From: Gammaproteobacteria bacterium
GTDB taxonomy: Bacteria > Pseudomonadota > Gammaproteobacteria > SZUA-140
Assembly: GCA_020845975.1 (NCBI GenBank)
Contig: JADLET010000092.1
Coordinates: 1-34,922, forward strand
DNA: 34,922 nt
Direction: 5' to 3'
Under the pieces are notes generated by a model. It did no database searches. It saw only the letters and a list, made by a program, of their open reading frames with translations, and had not been told where the DNA came from. The position numbers and the translations under genes are program-made. Below, piece after piece: positions 1 through 10,248 of the stretch (position 1 is its first letter; every line of letters begins with the position of its first letter).

Positions 1-342
1 CGAGTCACCGCTGATGATGACGAAGGTGTCGACATGCTCCTTGGTGTAGCACAGGTCGAGCGCGTCCACCACCATGCGGATGTCGGCGGAGTTCTTGCCG
101 GACATGCGCACGTGCGGGATCTCGATCAGCTCGAATGCGGCCTCGTGCATCGACTTCTTGAACTCCTTGTAGCGCTCCCAGTCGCAGTAGGCCTTCTTCA
201 CCACGATGCTGCCCTTCAGCAGCAGGCGCTCCAGCACCTTCTGGACGTCGAAGGCGGCGTAGCGCGCATCCTGCACACCGAGCGCCACGTTCTCGAAATC
301 GCAGAACAGCGCCATGTTTTCCGTTTTGGTCTTCCCGTTCAT
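1..342 (-). CDS. NYN-domain (LabA/DUF88-type) protein, 3' end outside window
   Basis: The frame opens at an ATG (342-340) behind a good ribosome binding site (GGGAGG, 4 bases upstream) and stays open to base 1, so only the first 114 codons are present. Near the N-terminus the product reads MALFCDFENVALG, the PIN-like aspartate motif of NYN domains. It continues with KKAYCDWERYKEFK and then SADIRMVVDAL and DTFVIISGDS, the further acidic motifs of this nuclease fold. NYN proteins of the LabA/DUF88 type are proposed metal-dependent RNases; the substrate here is unknown. It is divergent from rhlE, with a 289-bp shared upstream region. Family call is strong; function is inferred. Confidence 0.85.
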   Translation of the reverse strand, partial: MNGKTKTENMALFCDFENVALGVQDARYAAFDVQKVLERLLLKGSIVVKKAYCDWERYKEFKKSMHEAAFELIEIPHVRMSGKNSADIRMVVDALDLCYTKEHVDTFVIISGDS

Positions 343-498
343 GTTCCTCCCGTTGCGGCCCTGCATGGCCTGAAAATCCCGCCCATGATACCCCGCCGCG
401 CACGGATCGACACCCCGTCGCGATCCCATTTTCCCCGGACGGCGCCCTCATGGCCGGCACGAATGGGAAAAAAAGCCACGCCCGCGGCCAAAATTCCG

Positions 499-504
499 TA
501 TAAT
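499..504 (+). promoter_or_regulatory. Candidate -10 box for rhlE
   Basis: A perfect TATAAT lies about 128 bases before the rhlE start. No good -35 hexamer is visible 16-18 bases upstream (the stretch reads CCACGC). If used, it gives a leader of roughly 120 bases. The rest of the 343-631 gap shows no gene. Confidence 0.35.
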
Positions 505-631
505 GGCGTCCGTGTCGCGCGGCAAGGTTCGCGCCTCCAGTAAACGCCGATTGCGAACCCCACCACCCGCCGCAAATCGCACCAGACTTATCCGGGCCCA
601 TGCGTCCGGAAACATCCCAGCAGGAGAATCC

Positions 632-1993
632 ATGTCATTTGATACCCTCGGCCTGTCGGCCGCAGTGTTGCGCGCCGTCACCGAACAGGGCTACACCGAG
701 CCCACACCGATTCAACGCCAGGCCATTCCGGTGATCCTCGCCGGCCGCGACATCATGGGCGGCGCCCAGACCGGCACCGGCAAGACGGCCGGCTTCACGC
801 TGCCCTTGCTGCACCTGATGAGCGCGCATGCACCGGCGGCGGGACGGCGCAATGTGCGCGCCCTGATCCTGACACCGACGCGGGAGCTCGCGGCGCAGGT
901 CGCCGAGAGCGTCGCCGCCTACGGCCGCCACCTGCCGCTGAAATCCGCCGTGATCTTCGGCGGCGTCGGCATCAACCCGCAGATCGCGGCGCTGCGCCGC
1001 GGCGTGGACATCCTGATCGCCACGCCGGGACGCCTGCTCGACCACGTTTCGCAGAAAAACGTGGACCTGTCCCGCATCGAGTTCCTGGTGCTGGACGATG
1101 CGGATCGCATGCTAGACATGTGATTCATCCACGACATCCGCCGCATCCTGGCCCTGCTGCCGAAACAGCGCCAGAACCTGCTCTTCTCAGCCACCTTCCC
1201 TGACGAGATCAAGAAACTGGCCGACTCGCTGCTGCGCAACCCGGCCCTGATCGAGGTCGCGCGCCGCAATACCGCGGCCGAGACCGTGACCCAGACCATC
1301 CACCCGGTCGACCGGGCTCGCAAGCGCGAGCTTCTGTCCTTTCTGATCGGCTCGCGGAACTGGCGCCAGGTGCTGGTGTTCACCCGCACCAAGCATGGCG
1401 CCGACCGCCTCGCGCACCAGCTCGAGAGCGACGGCATCCGCTGCGCGGCCATCCACGGCAACAAGAGCCAGGGCGCGCGCACGCGGGCGCTGGCGGACTT
1501 CAAGCAAGGCACGGTGCGGGTACTGGTGGCGACCGACATCGCGGCGCGCGGACTCGACATCGACCAGCTGCCGCATGTGGTGAACTTCGAGCTGCCGAAC
1601 GTGCCGGAAGACTACGTGCATCGCATCGGCCGCACCGGCCGCGCCGGCAACGAGGGCGTGGCGGTTTCGCTGGTGTGCGTGGACGAACTCAAGCTGCTGC
1701 AGGACATCGAGCGCGTGATGAAGCGCGCCATCCCGCGCGAGGTCATCTCCGGCTATGAACCGGATCCGTCGATCCGGCCCGAGCCGATCGTCAACGGTCG
1801 CAGCACTCACGGTGGCGGTCGCTCACAGCCTGGCCGCGGCAACCCCGGTCAGCAGCAGCGCCCCGCCCGCCCTGGACACGGCAAACCGGCCGGTGGCCGG
1901 CACCACCACTCACAGTCATCGCACCGCCAGGGCACGGGCCGCCCCCAGCACCAGCAGGGCTCCCGCCGCAGCGGCAATCGTGACGGCGCGTGA
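632..1993 (+). pseudogene. rhlE: DEAD-box RNA helicase RhlE, interrupted by in-frame TGA
   Basis: Read through, this frame gives 453 residues, a normal RhlE length. It starts at ATG 632 after AGGAG. Visible helicase motifs include the Q-motif region (TPIQRQAI), motif I AQTGTGKT (45-52), [17 protein letters not shown], then SATFP, the second RecA domain ([29 protein letters not shown]) and a basic Gly/Gln/Arg/His tail typical of RhlE. Two defects lie 18 bases apart. Motif II reads DDAD (155-158) rather than DEAD, losing the catalytic Glu. Codon 164 is TGA (1121-1123), where relatives have Gly after MLDM. Translation should therefore stop at 163 residues, without the second RecA domain. The protein downstream of the TGA is intact, so this is either a recent lesion or a sequence error. 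Confidence 0.85.
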
Positions 1994-2015
1994 AAAAGAC
2001 AGTCCTCAGGTTCCA

Positions 2016-2029
2016 GGACTAAGGACTAA
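2016..2029 (+). repeat. GGACTAA heptamer, 2 copies, downstream of rhlE
   Basis: Two tandem GGACTAA units start 23 bases after the rhlE stop, reading in the rhlE direction. This is one of five sites of this heptamer in the window. Confidence 0.8.
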
Positions 2030-2050
2030 GTAAAGCCAGACTCAATCCGG

Positions 2051-2082
2051 CTCGGGGACAGATTTATAAATCTGTCCCCGAG
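2051..2082. repeat. Family A perfect 32-bp palindrome
   Basis: The arms CTCGGGGACAGATTTA and TAAATCTGTCCCCGAG are exact reverse complements. It lies between the convergent rhlE and ybiT genes and could act as a bidirectional terminator-like hairpin, although no T-run follows. Confidence 0.9.
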
Positions 2083-2214
2083 TTTCAGGTATGCAGCTCG
2101 GATGAAGCACAGCGAGATCCAGACTACCGTCCCTCCGCCTTTCTCTCCAGCCCACGCCACAACCTCGACCCAGGTCGGATTTGACTCAACCTTCTTAGCA
2201 TGCAGCCCGGATCA

Positions 2215-2247
2215 TGTAGCCCGGATAAAGCGCAGCGGCATCCGGGG
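2215..2247 (+). repeat. Family B REP-like element (GTAGCCCGGAT...ATCCGGGG)
   Basis: The imperfect inverted repeat has arms GTAGCCCGGAT and ATCCGGGG around the core AAAGCGCAGCGGC. A partial copy (GCAGCCCGGATCATG) lies just upstream at about 2202-2216. The same element recurs near 10976, 13787 and 24159-24370. Confidence 0.75.
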
Positions 2248-2251
2248 TTAC

Positions 2252-2286
2252 TTAGTCCTTAGTCCTTAGTCCTTAGCCCTTAGTCC
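2252..2286 (-). repeat. GGACTAA heptamer array, 5 copies, at the ybiT 3' end
   Basis: Five tandem TTAGTCC units (one is TTAGCCC) occur on the given strand. They read GGACTAA in the ybiT direction and begin 2 bases after the ybiT stop codon. Because 7 is not a multiple of 3, three or more units place TAA in all three frames. Confidence 0.9.
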
Positions 2287-2288
2287 CG

Positions 2289-3884
<1,596 letters not shown>

Positions 3885-3915
3885 GGTACGATTCCAACTG
3901 AAGGGTTTCAGACAT

Positions 3916-3980
3916 GTCATCCCCGCGCACGCCGGGATCCAGGAGTTTATCCACCGGATTCCCGTCTGCGCGGGAATGAC
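3916..3980. repeat. Family C inverted repeat (GTCATYCCCGCG type)
   Basis: The left arm GTCATCCCCGCGCACGCCGG and right arm CCCGTCTGCGCGGGAATGAC flank a 15-base centre, forming a 65-bp imperfect palindrome typical of small dispersed elements in proteobacteria. It abuts the ybiT 5' end and contributes the unused upstream ATG. Confidence 0.85.
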
Positions 3981-4050
3981 GAATTAATCAAATCTTTCCC
4001 GTATCCAAATGTTGAACGGGGATCATCAAAAGACGCGGTATATGACCGCG

Positions 4051-4083
4051 GAAAATAAGAACCCCGCCACGAGGGCGGGGTTC
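4051..4083 (-). terminator. Rho-independent terminator of the cold-shock gene
   Basis: On the minus strand a 10-bp perfect stem (GAACCCCGCC / GGCGGGGTTC) with a 5-base loop is followed by TTATTTTC. It lies about 30 bases after the csp stop. Confidence 0.85.
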
Positions 4084-4114
4084 GGGTCTAACTCTGCGTA
4101 GCAGTGTCGGACGA

Positions 4115-4327
<213 letters not shown>

Positions 4328-4443
4328 TCAATCAAAAAAATTTAATGTTTGCAGTTGTTCTTGTAGTGCAAGTCTGCGGAGGGTCTTCCGTACAACAGGA
4401 GGGCTGCACCGAACCGCCACAAGAAATAAGCTGCGACCGGGCT

Positions 4444-4472
4444 ACTATACAGAAACCCGCGGCAGACCGCAA
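4444..4472 (-). promoter_or_regulatory. Candidate sigma-70 promoter for the cold-shock gene
   Basis: Minus strand: TTGCGG (4472-4467), 17-base spacer, TATAGT (4449-4444). Transcription would begin near 4437, giving a leader of about 120 bases. The remainder of the 4319-4620 gap shows no gene. Confidence 0.4.
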
Positions 4473-4620
4473 AACAAAGAGTTACACCGTCCAAACGCAT
4501 CACAGCACCCCAGGTTCGTCACTGCCGTTCCTCCCGCCACAGGCGACGGCAACGGCCGCAACATCGCCGCAGATGTCGCTGTTTACCCAATGATTGTGCT
4601 GATAAATTTCCCGTTCAGCC

Positions 4621-6438
4621 TCAGCCCCTCAGCAGCTCGAGCAACTGCGGCCCGTAGCGCTCGAGCTTGCGGGCGCCAATTCCGTCGATGGCGGACAGGG
4701 CGCCCAGATCGGACGGCCGGGTGACGGCCAGCGCGGCGAGCGTACTGTCGTGGAAGATCACATAGGCCGGGACTGACTGCTCGCGCGCCTGCCCGGCCCG
4801 CCAGGCCTTCAGGCGTTCCAGCAGCGCGGCCTCCGCCGGCGATGCCGCGCCCGCCCACGCCGCGCGCTGGCGCGTCGCGGGCTTCGCCTTGCGCGGCGCG
4901 GCGCGGCGCAGCTCTATGCGCTGTTCACCCTTCAGTACCGGGCGGCTCGCCTCGGTCAGGCGCAGCGCGCCGAAGGCCTCGTGATCGGGGCGCGCGTAAC
5001 CGAGCGCGATCAACTGGCGGAACACGCCGCGCCAGCCAGCCTCGTCCAGCTCGGCGCCGAGCCCGAATACCGCGAGGCCGTCGTGTCCGTAGTTGCTGAC
5101 GCGCTCGGTGGCGCGGCCGCGCAGCACGTCGATCAAATGGCCGGCGCCAAAACGCTGGCCGGTGCGGTAGATGCAGGACAGCGCCTTGCGCGCCGCCTCG
5201 GTGGCGTCCCAGGTTTCGGGCGGTTCAAGGCAGGTGTCGCAATTGCCGCAGGGCCCGGCCTGTTCGCCGAAATAGGCGAGCAGGCGCACACGGCGGCAAT
5301 CGGCGGTCTCGCACAGGCCGAGCAGTGCTTCCAGTTTGGCGGCGGATACGCGCCGGTAATCCTCGCCGCCCTCCGATTGCTCGATCATGCGGCGCTGCTG
5401 CACCACGTCGCCCAGGCCGTAGGTCATCCAGGCGTCGGCGGGCGCGCCGTCGCGCCCCGCGCGCCCGGTCTCCTGGTAATAACCCTCGATACTCTTGGGC
5501 AGATCGAGATGGGCGACGAAGCGCACGTCCGGTTTGTCGATACCCATGCCAAAGGCTATGGTGGCGACCATCACGATGCCATCCTCGCGCTGGAAACGCG
5601 CCTGATTTTCCGCGCGCGCCTCGGCGGGCATGCCGGCGTGATAGGGCAAGGCGCGCACGCCCTGACCCGCCAGCCAGGCAGCGGTCTCATCCACCTTGCG
5701 GCGCGACAGGCAATAGACGATGCCGACCTCGCCAGCGTGCGCCGCGCGGATGAAGCGCAGCAACTGCGCGCGCGCATCCTGCTTGTCGACGATGGTATAG
5801 AGGATGTTCGGGCGGTCGAAGCTGGAGACGAACACGCGCGCCTCGCCGAGACCGAGCCGACGGATGATCTCGGCGCGCGTCTGCGGATCGGCGGTGGCGG
5901 TGAGCGCGATGCGCGGCACCTGCGGAAAGCGCTCGTGCAACAGCGAGAGCTGGAGGTATTCGGGGCGGAAGTCATGCCCCCACTGCGAGACGCAATGCGC
6001 CTCATCGATGGCGAACAGCGCAAGATCCGCGTCCTCCAGCGCAGCCAGCATGCGCGGCATCACCAGGCGTTCGGGCGCGCAATAGAGCAGATCGATCTCG
6101 CCCTTGCGCAGCGCGCGTTCGGTGGCCGCCACCGCGTCGGCATCGAGGGTGGAGTTGATCAGCGCGGCGCGCACGCCAAGCTGGCGCAGCGCATCCACCT
6201 GGTCCTGCATCAGCGCGATCAGCGGAGAGACCACCAGCGCCGTGCCGCGGCGCAACAAGGCGGGCAGCTGATAGCACAGGGACTTGCCGCCGCCGGTCGG
6301 CATCAGCACCAGGGCGTCGCCCCCCGCGGCCACGTGCTCAACGATTTCGCGCTGGGCGCCGCGGAAGTCCGGATGGCCGAACACCTTGTTCAGCAGACTC
6401 AGCGCCTCGTCGGAGGCGACGTTGTTCTCAGCGGACAT
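4621..6438 (-). CDS. recQ: ATP-dependent DNA helicase RecQ
   Basis: The 605-residue protein has the full RecQ architecture. Motif I is MPTGGGKS (46-53) and motif II is DEAH (145-148), followed by [13 protein letters not shown]. Motif VI is in [13 protein letters not shown] RecQ zinc-binding region has four cysteines (CETADC ... CGNCDTC), a winged-helix region follows, and a C-terminal HRDC domain ends in [17 protein letters not shown]. RecQ unwinds DNA 3' to 5' in recombination and fork repair. The start is uncertain: GTG 6441 and ATG 6438 are adjacent and neither has a clear ribosome site. It lies 45 bases downstream of efpL and may be co-transcribed with it. Confidence 0.97.
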   Translation of the reverse strand: MSAENNVASDEALSLLNKVFGHPDFRGAQREIVEHVAAGGDALVLMPTGGGKSLCYQLPALLRRGTALVVSPLIALMQDQVDALRQLGVRAALINSTLDADAVAATERALRKGEIDLLYCAPERLVMPRMLAALEDADLALFAIDEAHCVSQWGHDFRPEYLQLSLLHERFPQVPRIALTATADPQTRAEIIRRLGLGEARVFVSSFDRPNILYTIVDKQDARAQLLRFIRAAHAGEVGIVYCLSRRKVDETAAWLAGQGVRALPYHAGMPAEARAENQARFQREDGIVMVATIAFGMGIDKPDVRFVAHLDLPKSIEGYYQETGRAGRDGAPADAWMTYGLGDVVQQRRMIEQSEGGEDYRRVSAAKLEALLGLCETADCRRVRLLAYFGEQAGPCGNCDTCLEPPETWDATEAARKALSCIYRTGQRFGAGHLIDVLRGRATERVSNYGHDGLAVFGLGAELDEAGWRGVFRQLIALGYARPDHEAFGALRLTEASRPVLKGEQRIELRRAAPRKAKPATRQRAAWAGAASPAEAALLERLKAWRAGQAREQSVPAYVIFHDSTLAALAVTRPSDLGALSAIDGIGARKLERYGPQLLELLRG

Positions 6439-6483
6439 CACGCATGGCGGGAAAACCGGAGAGATGCATGGTCCGGGATGGCC

Positions 6484-7047
6484 TCAGGCGCGCGACATGT
6501 AGGCGCCGGTCTCGGTATTCACCTTGATCACGTCGCCCGGCTCCAGGTATTCGGGCACCTGCACGACCAGGCCAGTGGTCAACGTCGCCGGCTTGGTGCG
6601 GGCGGAGGCCGAGGCACCCTTGATGCCGGGGGCGCATTCGATGATGGCGAATGTGATGGTCGGCGGCAATTCGATGCCGAGCACCTTGTCATCCGCCACC
6701 AGCGCGACCAGGCCTTCGATCCCCTCGCCGATATACTGGAGCTCTTCCTCGATCGATTCGTCCGGCACCGTGAACTGCTCGTAGCTCTCGCTGTCCATGA
6801 AGGTACAGCCATCGGCGTCGCGGTAGAGGAATTGCACCGGCCGGCGCGCGAACTCGACCTCATCGACCAGCTCGTCGCCCTTGAAGCCACGCTCAAACTT
6901 CTGCCGGGTGACGATGTTGCGCCCGCGCACCTTGTACAAGGTGTTGCCGCTGCGCGACGAGGCCGTCTGCACCGTCGTCTGCAGGATCAGGATGTTCTGG
7001 CCTTCCACCTGGATGACCATCCCGCGCTTTACTTCGTTCGCCTTCAT
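6484..7047 (-). CDS. efpL: Elongation factor P-like protein EfpL (YeiP)
   Basis: The 187-residue protein has the three-domain EF-P fold and the YeiP-type C-terminal half (GIKGASASARTKPATLTTG, VQVPEYLEPGD). EF-P paralogues rescue ribosomes stalled on proline-rich sequences. EF-P normally carries a modified Lys at the domain I loop tip; here the loop reads TASSRSGNT with Arg32, as in E. coli YeiP/EfpL, where no lysine modification is expected. The start ATG 7047 has a weak GGGGT upstream. The frame stays open further upstream through a heptamer array, but that stretch is repeat DNA and not protein-like. Confidence 0.93.
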   Translation of the reverse strand: MKANEVKRGMVIQVEGQNILILQTTVQTASSRSGNTLYKVRGRNIVTRQKFERGFKGDELVDEVEFARRPVQFLYRDADGCTFMDSESYEQFTVPDESIEEELQYIGEGIEGLVALVADDKVLGIELPPTITFAIIECAPGIKGASASARTKPATLTTGLVVQVPEYLEPGDVIKVNTETGAYMSRA

Positions 7048-7118
7048 CAATACCCCGCCGCCGACATCAAAACCGTGGCCTATGCTATCAAAAAACGTGG
7101 GCGGAGAGGGGGTGTTAC

Positions 7119-7178
7119 TGATGGGTGATGGGTGATGGGTGATGGGTGATGGGTGATGGGTGATGGGTGATGGGTGAT
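7119..7178 (+). repeat. TGATGGG heptamer array, 8 perfect copies
   Basis: Eight identical TGATGGG units (7119-7174) are followed by a partial TGAT. The array lies between the yjgR stop and the efpL start, both on the minus strand. The only other site of this heptamer is 12202-12265. Confidence 0.97.
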
Positions 7179-7183
7179 TAAGA

Positions 7184-7211
7184 ATGGGGACAGGCTTAAG
7201 TCTGTCCCCAT
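7184..7211. repeat. Family A palindrome (ATGGGGACAG type)
   Basis: The arms are ATGGGGACAG and CTGTCCCCAT around GCTTAAGT. It starts 6 bases after the heptamer array and about 50 bases past the yjgR stop. Confidence 0.85.
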
Positions 7212-7262
7212 ACCTGCCCCCCACTTCCCCCCAACTTGAATCCGGCTCCACGCCTGTTATTA

Positions 7263-8729
7263 CTAGCGCCGCTTGCCCAGCAGCGACCCTAGCACGCCGC
7301 GCACGATCTGGCGCCCGATCGAACTGCCGATGGCGCGCGCCGCGCTCTGGGCCATGGCCTCGATCGGCGTCTGTCGTCCGCGCGGCGCGCGTGAGAGCAC
7401 CGGCTGCTCGCGCTGCGCACGCTCCACCGCCACCTGTTGCGCCTCGACATCGGCGCGTTGCTTCAGCGCCTCGTAGGCGGAGACCCGGTCCAGCGTCTGA
7501 TCGTAGCGGCCCTTGAGCGGTGACCGCGCCATGCGTTCGGCGCGCTCCGCCTCGGTAAGCGGTCCGATGCGCGACTCAGGCGGACAGATCAGCGCCCTTT
7601 CCACCGGAGTCGGCCGGCCTTCAACGTCCAGCACCGAGACCAGCGCCTCACCCACTCCCAGCTCGGTAATGACCTTGGCGGTATCGAGACCCTCCTTCGC
7701 GCGGAAGGTCTGCGCGGCGGCCCTGACCGCCTTCTGGTCCTTGGGCGTGAAGGCGCGCAGGGCGTGCTGCACGCGGTTGCCGAGCTGTCCCAGCACGTCC
7801 TCGGGGATATCGAGCGGACTCTGCGTGACGAAATACACGCCAACGCCCTTGGAGCGGATCAGGCGCACCACCTGTTCGATCTTGTCGACCAGCGCCTTCG
7901 GCGCGCCGTCAAACAGCAGGTGCGCCTCGTCGAAAAAGAAGACCAGACGCGGCTTGTCGGGATCACCGACCTCCGGCAACTGTTCGAACAGCTCGGCGAT
8001 CAGCCACAACAGGAACATCGCGTACAGGCGCGGGCGCGTCATCAGCGCGGTGGCGTCCAGCACGGAGATGACACCGCCGCCGGAAAAATCCGTCTGCATC
8101 AGGTCGGCCAGCGCGATCTGCGGCTCGCCGAAGAACTGCTCCGCGCCTTGCTGCTCCAGCACCAGCAGATTGCGCTGGATGGCCGCGATGCTGACCGTAT
8201 TCATATTGCCGTAACTGGCCTGCAGATCCTTCGCGTGCTCCGCCACCCAGGTCAGCATCGCGCGCAGATCCTTCATGTCGAGCAGCAGCAGACCCTGATC
8301 ATCGGCAATCTTGAACACCGCGTGCAGCACGCTGGTCTGGGTGTCATTGAGTTCGAGCAGGTTGGCCAGCAGCAGCGGCCCCATGTCCGACACGGTGGCG
8401 CGAATCGGATGGCCATGCTGGCCGAACAGGTCCCAGAACAGGGCCGGATAGGCGCGCTGGGTGTAGTCCTGCAGTCCAAGATCGGTGAGGCGACGGGAGA
8501 TCCGGTCGTGCGGAGCGCCGGCGGCGGCGAGTCCCGATAGGTCGCCCTTCACGTCGGCCATGAACACCGGCACCCCGGCGCGCGCGAATCCCTCCGCGAT
8601 CACCTGCAGGGTCACGGTCTTGCCGGTGCCGGTCGCGCCGCTGATCAGGCCGTGGCGGTTGGCCATGCGCAGCGGCAGGGAAATAATGGCGCCCGCCTGC
8701 CCGCCGATCCGCACTCCGCCGGTATCCAT
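7263..8729 (-). CDS. yjgR: YjgR-type DUF853 P-loop ATPase (HerA/FtsK-like)
   Basis: The 488-residue protein has Walker A GATGTGKT (31-38) and a Walker B with a hydrophobic strand and acidic pair (LVFFFDEAHLLF), followed by a sensor-like VYFVTQSP. The N-terminal phrase RMANRHGLISGATGTGKT and the C-terminal helical tail (PIEAMAQSAARAIGSSIGRQ) mark the DUF853/YjgR family, which belongs to the HerA-FtsK superfamily of DNA-pumping or helicase ATPases. Its cellular role is not established. The start ATG 8729 follows GAGGGG. It lies 9 bases after ppnP, so the two are probably co-transcribed. Confidence 0.9.
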   Translation of the reverse strand: MDTGGVRIGGQAGAIISLPLRMANRHGLISGATGTGKTVTLQVIAEGFARAGVPVFMADVKGDLSGLAAAGAPHDRISRRLTDLGLQDYTQRAYPALFWDLFGQHGHPIRATVSDMGPLLLANLLELNDTQTSVLHAVFKIADDQGLLLLDMKDLRAMLTWVAEHAKDLQASYGNMNTVSIAAIQRNLLVLEQQGAEQFFGEPQIALADLMQTDFSGGGVISVLDATALMTRPRLYAMFLLWLIAELFEQLPEVGDPDKPRLVFFFDEAHLLFDGAPKALVDKIEQVVRLIRSKGVGVYFVTQSPLDIPEDVLGQLGNRVQHALRAFTPKDQKAVRAAAQTFRAKEGLDTAKVITELGVGEALVSVLDVEGRPTPVERALICPPESRIGPLTEAERAERMARSPLKGRYDQTLDRVSAYEALKQRADVEAQQVAVERAQREQPVLSRAPRGRQTPIEAMAQSAARAIGSSIGRQIVRGVLGSLLGKRR

Positions 8730-8738
8730 GCGCGCCCC

Positions 8739-9053
8739 TCAGCCGAAATGACAGACGTAATCGAGCGGCTCCAGCGCCTCAATGTCGAAACGGCTGTTGC
8801 CCGCGACCTTGAACGACTGCCCCGCGCCGAAGGCCTGCCAGTCCGGCGCACCCGGCAGCCGCACGAGGCAGCGGCCTCCGGTCAGCTCCATCACTTCCGG
8901 GGCGCCGGTATTGAAGGTGAGCGGCGCGCCAGGCAGGATCACGCCGACACTCTTGCGACTGCCATCCCGGAACAGCACCGTGTGCGAAACACACCGGCCA
9001 TCGAAATACACATTCGCCTTCTTCACCACGCTGACATCATCGAACTGGCTCAC
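8739..9053 (-). CDS. ppnP: Pyrimidine/purine nucleoside phosphorylase PpnP
   Basis: The 104-residue single-cupin protein of the DUF1255 (YaiE) family recalls E. coli PpnP in length and key phrases: [34 protein letters not shown] and VAGNSRFDI. The family catalyses phosphorolysis of several nucleosides to the base and ribose 1-phosphate. The start is GTG 9053, preceded by GGGGGAG. It is the first gene of a probable ppnP-yjgR unit and is divergent from the membrane-anchored protein gene at 9183. Confidence 0.93.
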   Translation of the reverse strand: MSQFDDVSVVKKANVYFDGRCVSHTVLFRDGSRKSVGVILPGAPLTFNTGAPEVMELTGGRCLVRLPGAPDWQAFGAGQSFKVAGNSRFDIEALEPLDYVCHFG

Positions 9054-9147
9054 CGCACACTCCCCCGTCGCAGGATCATCAATATCACATCAGAACCGAT
9101 GGGCGTATCTTACTGCCTGGGCGCCTCGCCGATCCATACGCGCCCCG

Positions 9148-9176
9148 TTCTTTTTCGCGGCGGGAGCGGCTATGAT
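9148..9176 (+). promoter_or_regulatory. Candidate promoter of the 9183 gene
   Basis: TTCTTT (9148-9153), 17-base spacer, TATGAT (9171-9176). The expected transcription start lies at about 9183, the A of the start codon, which would give a leaderless message. Confidence 0.25.
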
Positions 9177-9182
9177 GGCGCC

Positions 9183-9599
9183 ATGCACCGAAATGAAACC
9201 GGGTCCGCCCTGCGCTCCAGCCTGATCACCGTGGGCGTCATCGCCACCCTGCTGGTGATCGCCTTCCTGATGCTGCCCAAGGGCTTCAGCGACGATCTCT
9301 CGCGCATCGGCCAGGACGCCAACGTGGTTGTGCTAACCCATAACAAGGAAGCGGTGCAGAGCCTGGACCTGATGACGCTGATGAATAATATCCGCGGCGA
9401 TTATGCCGGCAGGATCGAATTCCTCGCCGTCGACATCGACACCGAGGCGGGCAAGGCCTTCATGGAACGGGAACAGATCGGCGGCAGCGTCCTGCTGCTG
9501 TTCGGACCCGACGGGTCGCGCCGCGGCATGCTGGTCAGCGTGCGCGACGAACAGACGCTGCGGGCGGCGCTGGACAATGCCTTCGGGATCAGCCGTTAA
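9183..9599 (+). CDS. Small membrane-anchored protein, possible thioredoxin fold without cysteines
   Basis: The 138-residue product has one N-terminal membrane helix (about 13-32, SLITVGVIATLLVIAFLML) and a soluble domain. Its pattern (NVVVLTHNKEAVQSLDLM, RIEFLAVDIDTEAGKAFMERE, SVLLLFGPDG, TLRAALDNAF) resembles thioredoxin-like beta-alpha-beta order, including a VDID strand end. It has no CxxC, so redox activity is unlikely. I do not recognise a named family. No clear ribosome site precedes ATG 9183. The last 11 bases overlap the 3' end of the convergent tpm gene. Confidence 0.7.
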   Translation: MHRNETGSALRSSLITVGVIATLLVIAFLMLPKGFSDDLSRIGQDANVVVLTHNKEAVQSLDLMTLMNNIRGDYAGRIEFLAVDIDTEAGKAFMEREQIGGSVLLLFGPDGSRRGMLVSVRDEQTLRAALDNAFGISR

Positions 9600-10236
9600 C
9601 CCGGCCTCTTAGCAGCCAGACGTTCTCCCGCGCCGCGCATTTTCCCTTCATCCCGCCCGGGACTTCCGTGACGGCGAGCCGGGTCAGGTCGTATGCGTCA
9701 CGATAACAGCGGTCCACTTCTTCATTACACACCGAGAACGGCGGACCCGCCGCCATTTCCTGATCGTACTCATAGCAGATCAGCAACTGTGACGCCCTGG
9801 CCGTGATTTCAGCCAGATGCGCCGCGTAGCGCTCGCGCATCTCTCCGGGCAGGGCCACGAGCGCCGCCCGATCGTAAACCGCATCGACCGGCCCGAGCGC
9901 CGCGCCGGACAAGCGGAAAATATCGCCGACGAATATGTCGATGCCTTCCGCGCTATAGCGGCTCAATTCACCGACCTGCGATATTTCCGGCTCAATCCCA
10001 AGCCCCGCGAACAATTGTTCGATGGCTATTCTGCTCAGTTCCGCCCCGGCGACACGATAGCCGCCGGCAAGCAACCAGGCGATATCGAGCGTCTTGCCGC
10101 ACAAGGGCAAAAAGACGCGGCAGCCCTTCTCCAGGGAAAGCTCACTGAAATATCCGACGAGATGAGGATTGGCCTCAGCACAGTGGAAACCGATGTCATT
10201 CGTCTCCCATTTTCGATGCCAGAATCCTGCGTCCAC
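9589..10236 (-). CDS. tpm: Thiopurine S-methyltransferase
   Basis: The 215-residue protein has the family's N-terminal FWHRKWETNDIGFHCAEANPHL and SAM-binding core RVFLPLCGKTLDIAWLL (about 40-56), followed by GAELS and the VDAVYDRAAL loop. Bacterial Tpm methylates thiols and is also linked to selenite or tellurite methylation. The start ATG lies 12 bases after the DsbA-like gene, so the two are probably one transcript. It overlaps the convergent 9183 gene by 11 bases. Confidence 0.95.
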   Translation of the reverse strand: MDAGFWHRKWETNDIGFHCAEANPHLVGYFSELSLEKGCRVFLPLCGKTLDIAWLLAGGYRVAGAELSRIAIEQLFAGLGIEPEISQVGELSRYSAEGIDIFVGDIFRLSGAALGPVDAVYDRAALVALPGEMRERYAAHLAEITARASQLLICYEYDQEMAAGPPFSVCNEEVDRCYRDAYDLTRLAVTEVPGGMKGKCAARENVWLLRGRVNG

Positions 10237-10248
10237 AGCGATACCTCC

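Noticed and set aside
1121-1123. TGA read as Gly or selenocysteine in rhlE
   Set aside because: Many genes in the window end in TGA, including rhlE itself, so TGA is a stop. Relatives have Gly here, and no selenocysteine element was seen.
7048-7251. N-terminal extension of efpL
   Set aside because: The extension is translated heptamer and palindrome repeat; the conserved EF-P domain starts at ATG 7047.
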